DNA of 39,360 bases from Chryseobacterium gleum (GTDB taxonomy: Bacteria; Bacteroidota; Bacteroidia; Flavobacteriales_D; Crocinitomicaceae). Position numbers and translations under genes: made by a program. Position 1 is the first letter of the stretch; each line of letters starts with the position of its first letter. Positions 7,335 through 16,420 of the stretch are shown piece by piece. The stretch spans positions 1 through 39,360 of the forward strand of contig CAMDAO010000009.1 of NCBI GenBank assembly GCA_945888595.1, in the 5' to 3' direction. The notes beneath the pieces are model-generated. The model was given only the letters and a program-made list of their open reading frames with translations. It had not been told where the DNA came from and did no database searches.

Positions 7335-9167
7335 TTAAAATTTATTAGTTATTTCTTCCATTGAAATGGTATTCATAATTGTTTTTCCACTTGGAGTGAA
7401 CATGTGCTCAGGGCATTGAAATAAATCTTCAATTAGAATTTCAGCAGACTCATTATTCAGAACAATATTCTTTTTTTGTGATGAAGAGTGAGCAATTGAA
7501 TTGATTAATAAATGAGCAATATCTCCTTTTTCGATATCTCTGAATGAAACGTTTTCTAAAATAGTATCTAAACACTCATTAATATTTTCTTCTTGAAGCA
7601 CAGAAGGAACAGCATCTACATTCATTATATTGCCTTGAAAATTTGTTTCGAAGCCCAATCTTGAAAGCATTTTTTCATTATTAATCCATTCATTTTTCTC
7701 AGAATTAGATACTTCTTTTTCATAAGGGAAAAGAAGTTTTTGAGATGCTATAGGATTGGAAATAAATAAGTTAATTAGCTTATCATAAATTATTCGTTCA
7801 ACTGCTCTTCGATGATCAATCACCATTAATCCAGACTTACAAGAAGTAATTAAATAGTTTCCTCTAACGATAAATTCTTTGATTTTATTAACTTCTCCCT
7901 CAAATTCAATTTCTTTCGTCAACTCTTCTTTTGTTTCTTCTTTTATCGCATAGAAATTCATCCAATCTTTTTGATTTATTTCTTGATTTCCAAAACCTTC
8001 TGCTTTAATCGCTTTAGAAAAACTAGGTTGTGAACTTGATTTAGATTGTGAAGTTGTTACTGTGAAAGGATTGTATTGCTCGTCCACTCTTATTTTAGGT
8101 TCGACGGGCAGTTGGCTTTTCATAGAAAAAGGTAAATCAAAACTAGTTTCCCTATTGAAATCAAGAGTAGGAGCAATATTATATTTTCCTAAAGCTTGTC
8201 TAATACTACTTAGAATAATTGCATAAATCAATCTATCTTCTTCAAATTTTATTTCTGTTTTTGTTGGATGTACATTTACGTCAATCTTTTGTGGGTCAAC
8301 AGTTAAGTACAAAAAATAGGAAGGAACTGTTTTTGTTTGAATTAGACCCTCAAAAGCTTTTGTGATCGCATGGTTAAAAAAGGAATCTTTAAAAAAACGA
8401 TCATTTACAAATAAAAATTGTTCCCCTCTTTTTTTCTTAGCAAACTCAGGTTTTCCAACAAAACCAACAATTTCAACAATTTCGGTAGACTCTTCAATTG
8501 GCACCAATTTTTCATTTGAACTTTTTCCTAAAACATCAATAATTCTTTTTTTTAAGTTGGAAGCAGGTAAATTATATACTACCTTGTCATTGTTGGTGAA
8601 TGTGAAAAATACCTCAGGATGAGCAAATGCAATTCTCTCAAAATCATCAAGGATATGTCGAAATTCTATACTTTCTGATTTCAAAAAATTACGTCTTGCA
8701 GGCACATTGTAAAATAAGTTTTTCACTTCAAAGGAAGATCCTGTAGGGCAAACGATAGGTTCTTGTTTGGTTATTGTACTGCCTTCAATTTGTAGTAAAT
8801 TTCCTATTTCATCCTCTGCTAATTTTGTTTTTAAAACCACGTGCGCAATAGCTGCAATAGAGGCCAAAGCCTCTCCTCTAAACCCTTTGGTTGTAAGGGT
8901 AAATAGATCTTCAGCTTTAGACACTTTGCTAGTTGCGTGGCGTTCAAAACACATACGGGAGTCAAAAGTTGACATCCCTTTTCCGTTATCTATTATTTGA
9001 ATGAGTGTTTTTCCTGCATCTCGAATTACTACATCAATTTTTGTAGCTCCAGCATCAATAGCATTTTCTATTAATTCTTTTAAAACAGAAGCTGGACGCT
9101 GTATAACTTCCCCTGCAGCAATTTGGTTGGCAATATGATCGGGTAATAATTTAATTACGTCACTCAT
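7335..9167 (-). CDS. mutL: DNA mismatch repair protein MutL
   Basis: 610 residues. The GHKL ATPase part is intact: ELIENAIDAGA (31-41), DNGKGM (60-65), the ATSK and TKGFRGEALASI segments, and the transducer motif VDVNVHPTKTEIKF. A Q/S-rich linker covers ~340-400 and the C-terminal dimerisation domain ~425-610. In most bacteria without MutH that domain has the nuclease motif DQHA(X)2E(X)4E; here the aligned stretch reads DHRRAVERIIYD (451-462), and the other metal-site motifs also look degenerate (IAHSSSQKK; CPEHMFTPSG). Mismatch-coupling ATPase function is expected, endonuclease activity is doubtful. First gene of the rhomboid/EEP unit. Confidence 0.95.
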   Translation of the reverse strand: MSDVIKLLPDHIANQIAAGEVIQRPASVLKELIENAIDAGATKIDVVIRDAGKTLIQIIDNGKGMSTFDSRMCFERHATSKVSKAEDLFTLTTKGFRGEALASIAAIAHVVLKTKLAEDEIGNLLQIEGSTITKQEPIVCPTGSSFEVKNLFYNVPARRNFLKSESIEFRHILDDFERIAFAHPEVFFTFTNNDKVVYNLPASNLKKRIIDVLGKSSNEKLVPIEESTEIVEIVGFVGKPEFAKKKRGEQFLFVNDRFFKDSFFNHAITKAFEGLIQTKTVPSYFLYLTVDPQKIDVNVHPTKTEIKFEEDRLIYAIILSSIRQALGKYNIAPTLDFNRETSFDLPFSMKSQLPVEPKIRVDEQYNPFTVTTSQSKSSSQPSFSKAIKAEGFGNQEINQKDWMNFYAIKEETKEELTKEIEFEGEVNKIKEFIVRGNYLITSCKSGLMVIDHRRAVERIIYDKLINLFISNPIASQKLLFPYEKEVSNSEKNEWINNEKMLSRLGFETNFQGNIMNVDAVPSVLQEENINECLDTILENVSFRDIEKGDIAHLLINSIAHSSSQKKNIVLNNESAEILIEDLFQCPEHMFTPSGKTIMNTISMEEITNKF

Positions 9168-9546
9168 TCTCTTCTATTTCCTTTTATATTTTCTTCTTTT
9201 TTACCTACAATAATCACCAGCTTTCAATTTCCTTATACAATTTCAACAACCATTCCATAATTCGACTTCTGACAAATAGACAGTTTTTTTTTTTATCGTT
9301 AGTTCCTGTATTCTATTAATAGATAATTTTCGGCATGATTTTTTTAAATATCTCTTTCATTGAATAAATTATATCCCAAAAGGATAGTGTCATAAAAGTA
9401 ACTATTATTTTGCTTTTCAAAGTAAAAAAAAACGAAATTACATTTTGTAAAAAATTAACATTTAGATTTAAAAAAAAAGAGTCATTGATAGTGCATATCG
9501 ACTTTCTTAGCTTAACTTCGTAATTAAAAAAACCAAAGAAAATCCG
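9168..9546. other. Divergent intergenic region between mutL and the GH3 fusion
   Basis: About 380 nt, very AT-rich, with no convincing reading frame, tRNA or repeat. It must hold the mutL promoter and the promoter of the plus-strand GH3 fusion. A run of 13 Ts lies near 9282-9294. I see no terminator or riboswitch-like fold. Confidence 0.6.
9485..9515 (+). promoter_or_regulatory. Weak candidate promoter for the GH3/serine hydrolase gene
   Basis: TTG (9485-9487), 20-nt spacer, TAGCTTAA (9508-9515). The -7 element keeps TAnnTT but lacks the final TG of TAnnTTTG, so this is only a candidate. Confidence 0.3.
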
Positions 9547-9612
9547 GTGAAATACTATGTTATTCGCATCAAAAGTAAATTGTTAAAAAAAATAAAAACA
9601 AAATATCTACAA

Positions 9613-12540
9613 ATGAACATAATACGTTATTCAAAGTACTTTTTGGTTACAGGTATAGTCTTTACTATTTCATTCATTTTTTCAGCATATATATCGAAAA
9701 AAAAGATAAAAAAGTCTATCAAACTTGAAATTTCCTCAGAAGACGTTTGGGCGCAAAAACAGTTGTCAGAAATGACATTGGAAGAGAAGGTAGGGCAATT
9801 TTTTATGGTTTCTGCCTTTTCAAATCAAGGAGAAAAACACTTAAAAGAAGTAGAAGATTTAGTGATAAATCAAAAAGTAGGTGGGGTTATTTTTTTTCAA
9901 GGAGAAAGAGAGAACTTAAAATCGTCAATTACTCGTTTTCAAAATGCTAGTAAAATTCCGCTTTTAATTGGTATGGATGCAGAGTGGGGGATTCAAATGC
10001 GAATTTTTGGGGTTGAAAGATTTCCCTATGCATACACGATCGGTGCGGCAAATGATTTAAACTTGTCTAAAAAAATGGGAGAAATGATGGCGCAAGAATG
10101 CCGACAGTTAGGAATTCACATGAATTTTTCTCCTGATGCTGATGTAAATAGTAATCCAGAAAATCCTGTCATAGGTTTTAGGTCTTTTGGAGAAAATCCT
10201 TCTCATGTTGCTTCTCACGTTAGCGCAGTTGTCTCAGGTATGGAAGAAAACGGCGTGATGACAAGTATTAAGCATTTTCCGGGTCATGGAGATACGGATA
10301 AGGATTCTCATTTTGAATTACCAACTGTTTCCAAGTCTTTGAGTTCAATCAAGTCTATTGATTTTGTGCCATTTAAAGAAGGGATAAAGGCGGGAGCATC
10401 CTCTGTAATGATAGGACACTTAAATGTTCCTGCATTAGATAATTCGGGTTTACCCAGTAGTTTGTCAAAAAGAATAATCAAAGGTTTTTTACAAGATTCT
10501 TTAGGTTTTAATGGATTAGTGATTAGTGATGCCTTGAACATGAAAGCAGTTGCAGATAAATATGGGAAAACTGAAGTTTGTGTGAAAGCATTTGAAGCCG
10601 GCTGCGATATCTTATTATTTCCAGAAAGTGTAGGCGAAGCAATTTCAGCTATTTCTGCAAAAGTTCGAGAGGGAAGTATTACAATGTTAGAATTGGACCA
10701 ACGTTGTTTAAAAATTTTGAAAGCAAAATATAAATTTATCATTAAGCCTATCGAATATAAGTCTTACACAGATGGAGAAATTGATTGGGCGAAGAAAGAT
10801 GTGTATGAAAAAGCAATAACCGTTCTTAAAAATGATAAAGATTTATTACCATTAAATAAGATGGATAAAAAAATTGCTCGAATCAGTATCGGTGCCCACA
10901 CGACTCCTTTTAGAGAAGGTATCGAACGATTTTCAAAAATAGATCATTATCATTTTTATACAGTGGAAGAGGCATATGAAAGCTTGGGTGATAAACTAAA
11001 ATTTTATGATGTTATTATTACCGCTTTTCACGCAGGCTCAGTGCGACCAAAAAATGACTTCGGGATGCCTAAAGGATGGAGAAATTGGTTGCAAAACTTG
11101 CCTAAGAACAAAGATAATGCGCTGATTTTATTTGGTAATCCATTGGCGCTGAAAGAAAAGTGCGATTTAAAGCATATTAAGTCAGTGGTGCTTGGATATG
11201 AAAATAATTACATCGCTTTAGAGAGAATGTCGCAATTCCTTTTTGGCGCTATTTCAGCAAGTGGTAAACTTCCTTTTACGATCTCGGATGAATATCCTAG
11301 AGAATTTGGGAAGATGGTTGCAAGCAGTGGTAGGTTAAAATATTCTCAACCTGAAGAATTGGGCATTGATCCTACTAAATTAAAGGAAATCGATAAAATA
11401 GCAACAAGTTCGATTGCTCTAGGTGCTTTTCCAGGTTGCCAGATTGTTGTTTGCGTTGAAGGTAAAATTATATATCAGAAAAGTTTTGGTACCCAACGAT
11501 ATGAAGACACAATATCAGTAAAAAATACAGATGTATATGATATTGCTTCTGTAACTAAAATTGCAGGATCCACTTTAGCGCTAATGAAATTGCAATCTGA
11601 AGGAAAATTTTCGATCAATAAATGTTTGAAAGATTATATACCTGAAGTCACTGGTTGTTCTGAATTTGGAAACATTTTAATTAAAGATATGATGACGCAT
11701 CAAGCAGGACTAACTGCGTGGATTCCTTTTTATAAGAAAACATTGATCAATGGGGAATTAAATCCTCAAATTTACTCGAAAGTTAAGAAAACTGGGTTTG
11801 AAAATCAAGTTGCAAAAGATCTTTGGATTAAAAATTCATACACAGATTCGCTTTACAAACGCATATTATCTTCCGATTTGGGAGTTAAAAAATATGAGTA
11901 CTCTGATTTAGGGTACTATTTCATAAAAAAAATTATCGAAAAACAAACGTCCCAAAATTTAGATGATTATTTAACTACCACTGTTTATGAACCAATGGGT
12001 TTGCAATTCATGAGATATAGACCATTAAACTATTTTCCGCTTTCTCAAATTGTCCCCACAGAAAATGACAAAACGTTTCGCAAACAATTAATTCATGGCT
12101 ATGTTCATGACCCAGGTGCTGCAATGCTGGGCGGTGTTGGTGGACATGCAGGATTGTTTTCAAACGCAACAGATTTGGCTTCCATTATGCAATTATTTTT
12201 AAACAACGGAATGTATGGGAATATTCCTTATCTGAACAAAGACGTTGTGCAGGAATATACGCGTTGCCAGTTTGCACCTGAAAATAGAAGGGGGATAGGT
12301 TTTGACCGCCCTAAGAACTCAGGGGGAGGAACATGTCATGAATTGGCATCGCAATCTAGTTATGGCCATTCAGGATTTACAGGAACGTTAGCATGGGCAG
12401 ATCCAAAATATCAAATCAATTATGTTTTTCTTTCGAACAGAGTATATCAGGATCAAGAAAATTGGAAAATAAGAGATTTGAATATTCGAACAAATATTCA
12501 GAAGGTAATTTATGAGGCTGTTTTGTCAGCGAAAAAATGA
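9613..12540 (+). CDS. Glycoside hydrolase family 3 (NagZ-like) fused to a serine hydrolase (class C beta-lactamase fold)
   Basis: 975 residues from ATG 9613; a GTG at 9547 adds 22 basic residues and is less likely because the hydrophobic signal/anchor (10-27) then sits near the N-terminus. Residues ~45-375 are a NagZ-type GH3 domain with KHFPGHGDTDKDSH (220-233) and nucleophile D306 in VISDALNM. A GH3 C-terminal domain spans ~395-565. Residues ~580-970 are a beta-lactamase/PBP-like serine hydrolase: S646-V-T-K649, YSD (763-765) and HSG (919-921). The pairing suggests periplasmic handling of peptidoglycan fragments, with GlcNAc removal and peptide or ester cleavage. This fusion is recurrent in Bacteroidota; true substrates are unknown here. 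Confidence 0.9.
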   Translation: MNIIRYSKYFLVTGIVFTISFIFSAYISKKKIKKSIKLEISSEDVWAQKQLSEMTLEEKVGQFFMVSAFSNQGEKHLKEVEDLVINQKVGGVIFFQGERENLKSSITRFQNASKIPLLIGMDAEWGIQMRIFGVERFPYAYTIGAANDLNLSKKMGEMMAQECRQLGIHMNFSPDADVNSNPENPVIGFRSFGENPSHVASHVSAVVSGMEENGVMTSIKHFPGHGDTDKDSHFELPTVSKSLSSIKSIDFVPFKEGIKAGASSVMIGHLNVPALDNSGLPSSLSKRIIKGFLQDSLGFNGLVISDALNMKAVADKYGKTEVCVKAFEAGCDILLFPESVGEAISAISAKVREGSITMLELDQRCLKILKAKYKFIIKPIEYKSYTDGEIDWAKKDVYEKAITVLKNDKDLLPLNKMDKKIARISIGAHTTPFREGIERFSKIDHYHFYTVEEAYESLGDKLKFYDVIITAFHAGSVRPKNDFGMPKGWRNWLQNLPKNKDNALILFGNPLALKEKCDLKHIKSVVLGYENNYIALERMSQFLFGAISASGKLPFTISDEYPREFGKMVASSGRLKYSQPEELGIDPTKLKEIDKIATSSIALGAFPGCQIVVCVEGKIIYQKSFGTQRYEDTISVKNTDVYDIASVTKIAGSTLALMKLQSEGKFSINKCLKDYIPEVTGCSEFGNILIKDMMTHQAGLTAWIPFYKKTLINGELNPQIYSKVKKTGFENQVAKDLWIKNSYTDSLYKRILSSDLGVKKYEYSDLGYYFIKKIIEKQTSQNLDDYLTTTVYEPMGLQFMRYRPLNYFPLSQIVPTENDKTFRKQLIHGYVHDPGAAMLGGVGGHAGLFSNATDLASIMQLFLNNGMYGNIPYLNKDVVQEYTRCQFAPENRRGIGFDRPKNSGGGTCHELASQSSYGHSGFTGTLAWADPKYQINYVFLSNRVYQDQENWKIRDLNIRTNIQKVIYEAVLSAKK

Positions 12541-12595
12541 TGAAAAAAGTTGTTTTTAGATAGGTTAATGACAGTATGACAATTAAAAAATAAGC

Positions 12596-13717
12596 ATGAA
12601 AATAGGAATTGTTTTATATCCAACATTTGGAGGAAGTGGAGTAGTCGCAACAGAATTAGGAAAGGCATTAGCTAAAAAAGGTCATGAGATTCATTTTATC
12701 ACCTATTCTCAACCTGTTCGTTTAGGGAGTTTTAGAGAAAATATTTTTTATCATGAGGTGACGATTAGTGATTATCCTTTATTTGATTATCAGCCATACG
12801 AAACAATTTTAGCGAGTAAAATGGTAGATGTTGTGAAGTATGAAAATTTAGATATTTTACATGTTCATTATGCAATTCCTCATGCATCTGCTGCATTTAT
12901 GGCACAACAAATACTCAAATCACAGGGGATTTCAATTCCATTTGTGACAACGCTGCATGGTACAGATATTACCTTAGTTGGAAAAGATCCTTCATTCGAG
13001 CCGGTGATTACCTTTTGTATTAATCAGTCGGATGCTGTTACGGCTGTTTCTCAAAGCTTAAAAGAGGATACTTTTTTACATTTTAACACTAAGAGAGAGA
13101 TCAAAGTTGTCCCGAATTTTATTAAATCACATGACACGCTGAAAGAAATTGATTACACGAAACGCAGACATTATGCAAAAGATGACGAACGTATTTTGTG
13201 TCACATTTCAAATTTTAGGAAGGTTAAGAGGGTGGAAGATGTATTGCACGTTTTTGCTTTGGTAAACCAACAAATTCCATCCAAAATGATTTTTGCAGGA
13301 GATGGTCCAGAAAGAAATAATTTGGAACGATTATCTCGTGAATTAGGTTTGTGCGGGCGCGTGATTTTTATAGGAAATGTGAGGGATACTTCTCATGTTT
13401 TAGAAATGTCGGATCTGTTTTTATTACCTTCTGAAACAGAGAGTTTTGGACTTGCAGCTTTAGAAGCTTTGGCTGTTGGAGTTCCTGTTATTTCTTCAAA
13501 CACCGGTGGTATTCCGGAAGTGAATATACATGGCGTTACAGGCTTTTTATCGAATGTACTAGATGTAGAGGATATGGCTAAAAATGCAATTCAATTATTA
13601 AAAAACGAGGAAAAATTTCAATTATTTAAGTTAAATGCCTTGAAGCAATCGAAAGTATATAGTTTAGAAAATGTGCTTCCTCTTTATGAAGAAATTTATG
13701 AAAATTTGATAAAATAA
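12596..13717 (+). CDS. bshA: N-acetyl-alpha-D-glucosaminyl L-malate synthase
   Basis: 373 residues, full length. BshA is a GT-B (GT4) glycosyltransferase joining UDP-GlcNAc and L-malate in the first step of bacillithiol synthesis. Diagnostic stretches are the start KIGIVLYPTFGGSGVVATEL, HVHYAIPHASAA, TTLHGTDITLVGKDPS and VSQSLK, and the donor-site ESFGLAALEALAVGVPVI followed by NTGGIPEV. It lies 55 nt after the GH3 fusion on the same strand. No bshB or bshC gene is in the window. Presence implies that this organism uses bacillithiol as its low-molecular-weight thiol. Confidence 0.93.
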   Translation: MKIGIVLYPTFGGSGVVATELGKALAKKGHEIHFITYSQPVRLGSFRENIFYHEVTISDYPLFDYQPYETILASKMVDVVKYENLDILHVHYAIPHASAAFMAQQILKSQGISIPFVTTLHGTDITLVGKDPSFEPVITFCINQSDAVTAVSQSLKEDTFLHFNTKREIKVVPNFIKSHDTLKEIDYTKRRHYAKDDERILCHISNFRKVKRVEDVLHVFALVNQQIPSKMIFAGDGPERNNLERLSRELGLCGRVIFIGNVRDTSHVLEMSDLFLLPSETESFGLAALEALAVGVPVISSNTGGIPEVNIHGVTGFLSNVLDVEDMAKNAIQLLKNEEKFQLFKLNALKQSKVYSLENVLPLYEEIYENLIK

Positions 13718-13781
13718 AAAAATCCAAAATAAATAAACCGACAAAGTTCATCTATTTTGAATCTTAAAATTTAATGTTGAC

Positions 13782-16226
13782 TCAATAAAGCGAAGGAAAT
13801 CTCAACGGATCAACTTCGGTCATCATGGAATATGCTTTATCAAAAATGTCATCGATACTTGGTTTTGAGAAATAATCTCCATCCGTTCCATAAGCAGGTC
13901 TGTGGTCTTTTGCAGATAACGTTTGTGGTGCTGAATCCAATAATATAAATCCTTCTTGCTCAACGACTATTTTTTCTAGCATATAGGCGGTTGCTCCACT
14001 TGAAACATCTTCATCGATTATCAATAAACGATTTGTTTTCGTGATTGACTCTCGTATTAAATGATTAACATCAAAGGGTATTAACGTTTGCACATCAATC
14101 AATTCGACGCTTATCCCGGCTTCAGTCAATTGTTTATAAGCTATTTCGCATAAATTAAATGTTGAGCCATAGGAGATAAGTGTTAAATCTGTTCCTTGCT
14201 TAACTATTTCAGGAATGCCTAATGGAAGCTTAAACTCACCAATATTATTGGGTAAAGGTTCTTTTGATCGATACCCGTTTAATGGCTCAATAACCAACGC
14301 TGGTTCATCTGCTTCAATTAAAGTATTGTAAAATCCTGCTGCTTTTGTCATGTTTCTTGGCACACAGATATTAATTCCTCGACAGGCATTAACGATCATT
14401 CCCATTGGACTTCCACTGTGCCAAACACCTTCCAATCGATGCCCGCGAGTACTAATAATCAAAGGTGCTTTTTGTCCGCCTTTCGTTCGATATTGAACAG
14501 TTGCTAAATCATCAGACATCACTTGCAGTGCATACAATAAATAATCTAAGTATTGTATTTCCGCAATCGGACGTAATCCTCTCATAGCCATACCGATACC
14601 TTGTCCGATAATCGTGCATTCACGAATTCCAGTATCCGAAATCCGTAATGAGCCAAATTGTTCTTGTAAACCTTCTAATGTTTGATTTACTCCTCCAATT
14701 TTACCTGCATCTTCGCCGAAAATTAATGCTTCAGGGTGTCTTTCAAATAATTTACGGTAATTTTCACGTAAAATAATGCGCCCGTCTTCCATTACTGGAT
14801 CTTCATCATAAGTTGGTTCAACAGGAATGATTGAAGGTATATTGTATTGAGATTCTGAATATAAATGAGAACTATATCTGGATTTGTTTACTTCAATTTC
14901 TTGTTCAATCCAACTAGAAAGTGCTTTCCTGGATGCTGTTTTTTCTTCACGCACTATTCTTAAAACTTTCCGAGCAGAATTAAAAATATCTTTCCGAAGC
15001 GGTTCCATGGCTCTTTCCAAAGATTCTACTTCTTTACTTACAAAAATCGCATTCGGACTTTCAAAAGCTACAGATTTCATGAGTGAAATCGCTTTATCTA
15101 AATCTATTTTAATTTCATCACAATACGACTTCCAGGCGGCACTTTTACTATCTCTAACTGTTATTTTAGCTTCTTTCTGAATCGTTTCTAGCTCTTCTTC
15201 AGTCGCGATTTTAGATCCATCCGCATCAAAATCAATGATCCAATTCTTAAACTTTAAAATACAATCAAATTCAGTTTCCCACATTAATCTTTCTTCTGTT
15301 TTATATCTCTCATGAGAACCAGATGTTGAATGTCCTTGTGGTTGTGTTACTTCCTGCACATGAACAAGCACGGGAACGTGTTCTTCTCTTGCAATCGCAA
15401 CTGCCTTTTCATAGGTTTCACACAAGTGTGGATAATCCCATCCTTTGGTAACTAAAATTTCATATCCGGGTTTATCCGAAGTGCGTTGCATTCCAGCTAA
15501 TGCTTCAGAAATACTATTTTTTGTAGTTTGATTTTCTCTTGATACTGAAATCCCAAAACCATCATCCCACACTGACATTACCATGGGTACTTGTAGAACT
15601 CCTGCGGCATTTATGGTCTCCCAAAAAGGACCTTCAGAAGTGGAAGCGTCACCGATTGTTCCGAATGCTACTTCATTTCCTCCGTTGGAGAATTTTTTAA
15701 ACTCTTCAATATCGCTTAAACTTGTGTGATGTCTATAGATTTTGGATGCCAAAGCAAGTCCTAATAAACGGGGCATCTGTCCTGCTGTTGGCGAAATATC
15801 TGAAGAACTATTTTTTTGAGACATTAAATCTTTCCATTCTCCATTTTCATCTAAATTTCTACTCGCATAATGTCCACCCATTTGTCGACCCGCAGAAAGG
15901 GGCTCTTCAATCACATTTGTATGTCCATATAAACCAGCAAAATATTGTTGCAATGTAAGTTGATCAATCGCCAACATTAACGTTTGGTCGCGATAATATC
16001 CTGACCTAAAATCTCCGTCTTGAAATTGTTTTGCTAGCGCAATTTGGGCTAATTCCTTGCCATCTCCAAAAATCCCAAATTTAGCTTTTCCAGTAAGTAC
16101 TTCTCGTCTGCCTAAAATAGAAGCTTCTCTTGATTCACAAGCTAATCGAAAATCAGAAATGACTTCTTCTTTAAATGTTTGAAAATCAACTGAAGTGATT
16201 GTTTCAATAACTGCTTCTTTAGACAT
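13782..16226 (-). CDS. Fused alpha/beta E1 subunit of a thiamine-diphosphate 2-oxoacid dehydrogenase
   Basis: 814 residues joining E1-alpha (~1-440) and E1-beta (~470-814), a single-chain form common in Bacteroidota. It decarboxylates a 2-oxoacid (branched-chain or pyruvate) and passes the acyl group to an E2 lipoyl domain. The alpha half has DFRSGYYRDQT, the ThDP loop IGDASTSEG (191-199) and the loop QPQGHSTSGSHERY (295-308). The beta half has FGEDAGKIGGV, EIQYLDYL and the STRGHRLEG region. In place of the usual GDG...NNG motif it reads GDA...DDG (D221-D222), so a Mg2+/ThDP ligand Asn seems to be Asp. It stands alone; no E2 or E3 gene is nearby. Confidence 0.9.
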   Translation of the reverse strand: MSKEAVIETITSVDFQTFKEEVISDFRLACESREASILGRREVLTGKAKFGIFGDGKELAQIALAKQFQDGDFRSGYYRDQTLMLAIDQLTLQQYFAGLYGHTNVIEEPLSAGRQMGGHYASRNLDENGEWKDLMSQKNSSSDISPTAGQMPRLLGLALASKIYRHHTSLSDIEEFKKFSNGGNEVAFGTIGDASTSEGPFWETINAAGVLQVPMVMSVWDDGFGISVSRENQTTKNSISEALAGMQRTSDKPGYEILVTKGWDYPHLCETYEKAVAIAREEHVPVLVHVQEVTQPQGHSTSGSHERYKTEERLMWETEFDCILKFKNWIIDFDADGSKIATEEELETIQKEAKITVRDSKSAAWKSYCDEIKIDLDKAISLMKSVAFESPNAIFVSKEVESLERAMEPLRKDIFNSARKVLRIVREEKTASRKALSSWIEQEIEVNKSRYSSHLYSESQYNIPSIIPVEPTYDEDPVMEDGRIILRENYRKLFERHPEALIFGEDAGKIGGVNQTLEGLQEQFGSLRISDTGIRECTIIGQGIGMAMRGLRPIAEIQYLDYLLYALQVMSDDLATVQYRTKGGQKAPLIISTRGHRLEGVWHSGSPMGMIVNACRGINICVPRNMTKAAGFYNTLIEADEPALVIEPLNGYRSKEPLPNNIGEFKLPLGIPEIVKQGTDLTLISYGSTFNLCEIAYKQLTEAGISVELIDVQTLIPFDVNHLIRESITKTNRLLIIDEDVSSGATAYMLEKIVVEQEGFILLDSAPQTLSAKDHRPAYGTDGDYFSKPSIDDIFDKAYSMMTEVDPLRFPSLY

Positions 16227-16365
16227 AGTATAAATTTATGAATTGTAAAGGTAATGAAATTTGGATGCATATTAAAATGAAACAATATCATTTTGACTAT
16301 TTTTAGTAGCATTTTTACTATTTAAAGATTTATTTATGGAAAATTTTCAACTTGGTTTTAATCTT

Positions 16366-16397
16366 TTGATTAATCAGCCGATATTTGCGTATTTTTA
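16366..16397 (+). promoter_or_regulatory. Candidate promoter of the SNF2 helicase gene
   Basis: TTG (16366-16368), a 21-nt spacer and TATTTTTA (16390-16397), seven of eight bases agreeing with TAnnTTTG. The ATG is at 16421, leaving a leader of about 18 nt. Confidence 0.35.
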
Positions 16398-16420
16398 TCC
16401 TAGAATAATTAAATTGACAA

